Assembly: GCA_023267795.1 (NCBI GenBank)
Contig: JAHFMP010000009.1
Coordinates: forward strand, 1 to 15,022
From: Candidatus Woesearchaeota archaeon
GTDB lineage: Archaea > Nanobdellota > Nanobdellia > Woesearchaeales > DSVV01
Direction: 5' to 3'
Length of the DNA: 15,022 bases
Positions 14,459 to 15,022 of this stretch are shown piece by piece. Made by a program: the position numbers and the translations under genes. The notes below the pieces were generated by a model. The model made no database searches and had not been told where the DNA came from. It saw only the letters and a list, made by a program, of their open reading frames with translations. Positions within the stretch are counted from its first letter, which is position 1. Each line of letters starts with the position of its first letter.

Positions 14459-14770
14459 ATGGGAAAACTTACAGGAGAACAAATAGTGTTAGGGATATTA
14501 TCGTATATCCCTATTCTTGTACTCATCCCTGTATTGATAAAAAAAGATGATGATTTTGTTCATTTTCATGCAAAACAAGGGCTTGTGCTTTTATTTGTCT
14601 GGGTTGGTGTCTGGATTATTACAATAATTCCTTTTGTCGGATGGATTATTGGAATTCTTTTGTCGACTATTCTGAGTCTTATTTCTCTTGTTGCAATTGT
14701 CAAAGTGCTAATGGGAGAAAAATGGGAAATACCTGTTGTAAGCACATATGCAGATAAACTGAATATGTAG
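14459..14770 (+). CDS. Small membrane protein, Tic20/DUF4870-like
   Basis: A 103-residue protein with about three hydrophobic helices: GILSYIPILVLIPVLI (about 8-23), LVLLFVWVGVWIITII (about 38-53) and GWIIGILLSTILSLISLVAIVKVLMG (about 57-82). Between the first two lies the conserved DDDFVHFHAKQGL loop, in which charged residues precede an H-A-x-Q-[GA] motif. This is the hallmark of the Tic20/DUF4870-like family of small membrane proteins. The tail EKWEIPVVSTYADKLN also fits. The family's role in prokaryotes is unknown. The start at 14459 rather than 14450 is chosen from TATA spacing, which implies a leaderless mRNA. The gene is divergent from the helicase operon. Confidence 0.82.
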   Translation: MGKLTGEQIVLGILSYIPILVLIPVLIKKDDDFVHFHAKQGLVLLFVWVGVWIITIIPFVGWIIGILLSTILSLISLVAIVKVLMGEKWEIPVVSTYADKLNM

Positions 14771-14790
14771 AGTGAATATTGTTTACGAAG

Positions 14791-14876
14791 GATTAAGTCT
14801 CCACTCGGTCAAAATAAATTACTCGACCTCATAAAAATAGCAAGAAAAATGGAGATGACGACAAGTTGACTTAATC
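14791..14876. repeat. Perfect 9-bp inverted repeat enclosing 68 nt
   Basis: GATTAAGTC (14791-14799) and GACTTAATC (14868-14876) are exact reverse complements. Inside, TCTCCA (14798-14803) can pair with TGGAGA (14850-14855) if the outer stem is shortened by two pairs. ACTCGGTC and ACTCGACC form a near repeat in the centre. The element fills the gap between a stop codon and the next promoter. It could be a structured RNA, a decayed small element or chance. Confidence 0.4.
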
Positions 14877-14890
14877 AAACGGACGCAAGA

Positions 14891-14898
14891 TTTAAATA
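14891..14898 (+). promoter_or_regulatory. TATA box for the last gene
   Basis: TTTAAATA, first base 32 nt before the ATG at 14923, again predicting a leaderless transcript. Confidence 0.6.
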
Positions 14899-14922
14899 GT
14901 AGATGTATTCTAAATAATACAT

Positions 14923-15022
14923 ATGTATAATAAAATAAACATAACTGAAAACGGCTTACAAATCATTTCATTATTTACAAATGGGTTTGATAGAGAATAC
15001 TACATACGGGAAGTTGAGAAAT
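14923..15022 (+). CDS. N-terminus of a winged-helix protein (possibly with a nucleotidyltransferase domain)
   Basis: Only 33 codons are present before the window ends. The peptide begins MYNKINITENGLQIISLFT and continues through FDREYYIREVEK. From memory, this is the opening of an archaeal winged helix, where 'YYIREVEKLL' begins the second helix. In DPANN genomes such domains are often followed by a minimal nucleotidyltransferase domain, which would lie outside the window. The start is supported by a TATA box 32 nt upstream. Confidence 0.6.
   Translation, partial: MYNKINITENGLQIISLFTNGFDREYYIREVEK

Noticed and set aside
14172..14486. Plus-strand 104-codon hydrophobic frame over the helicase start
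   Set aside because: It is the reverse of the helicase N-terminus and its divergent promoter, with low-complexity Phe/Ile content and no ribosome binding site.
1..15022. CRISPR array, insertion sequence or prophage genes
   Set aside because: No spaced direct repeats, transposase, integrase or phage structural motifs are visible on either strand.

Overview
The window reads as a piece of an archaeal chromosome, most likely from a small-genome DPANN lineage (Woesearchaeota/Pacearchaeota-like). The archaeal evidence is an aRF1 with NIKS and GGQ motifs, a PAC2-family protein, the Era-like GTPase/DUF2073/zinc-ribbon trio, an archaeal Obg-like GTPase with a TGS domain, a Ski2-like helicase, a tRNA-Ile with an apparent intron in the D-loop, and TATA boxes about 30 nt upstream of start codons. 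The DPANN placement is inference. It rests on AT-rich, tightly packed genes, an ABC ATPase with a C-terminal tail of a type I associate with these lineages, and a gene start at the right edge that resembles their winged-helix/nucleotidyltransferase proteins.

Layout. Bases 1-104 hold the 3' end of a plus-strand gene. Bases 105-672 are a degraded patch with no intact gene, ending in a 5'-truncated RibD-C/dihydrofolate-reductase-like remnant on the minus strand. Next come a PAC2 gene (+), a two-gene ABC-2 transporter operon (-), an Obg-like GTPase (+) and the Era-like GTPase/DUF2073/zinc-ribbon operon (-). They are followed by tRNA-Ile(GAT) (+), a SprT-like metalloprotease with a coiled-coil membrane protein (-), aRF1 (-), a deoxyhypusine-synthase-family enzyme (+), a 98-residue orphan (-), a Ski2-like helicase with a circularly permuted RbgA-type GTPase (-), a small Tic20/DUF4870-like membrane protein (+), and the first 33 codons of a winged-helix protein (+).

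The theme is translation and ribosome or RNA maintenance: a release factor, a tRNA, three distinct GTPases, an RNA helicase and a DHS-family enzyme. A membrane exporter and a SprT-like protease sit among them. I see no insertion sequence, CRISPR array, prophage or defence island. Promoters are unusually legible. In several genes the start codon lies 27-32 nt downstream of a TATA box, implying leaderless mRNAs, while others have short leaders with a GGTGA-type Shine-Dalgarno. This pattern moves several starts inward from the longest open frame. The most notable observations are the D-loop intron, the aRF1 lacking its usual domain-3 minidomain, and the bacterial-looking DHS-family enzyme. I found no clearly new multi-gene system.
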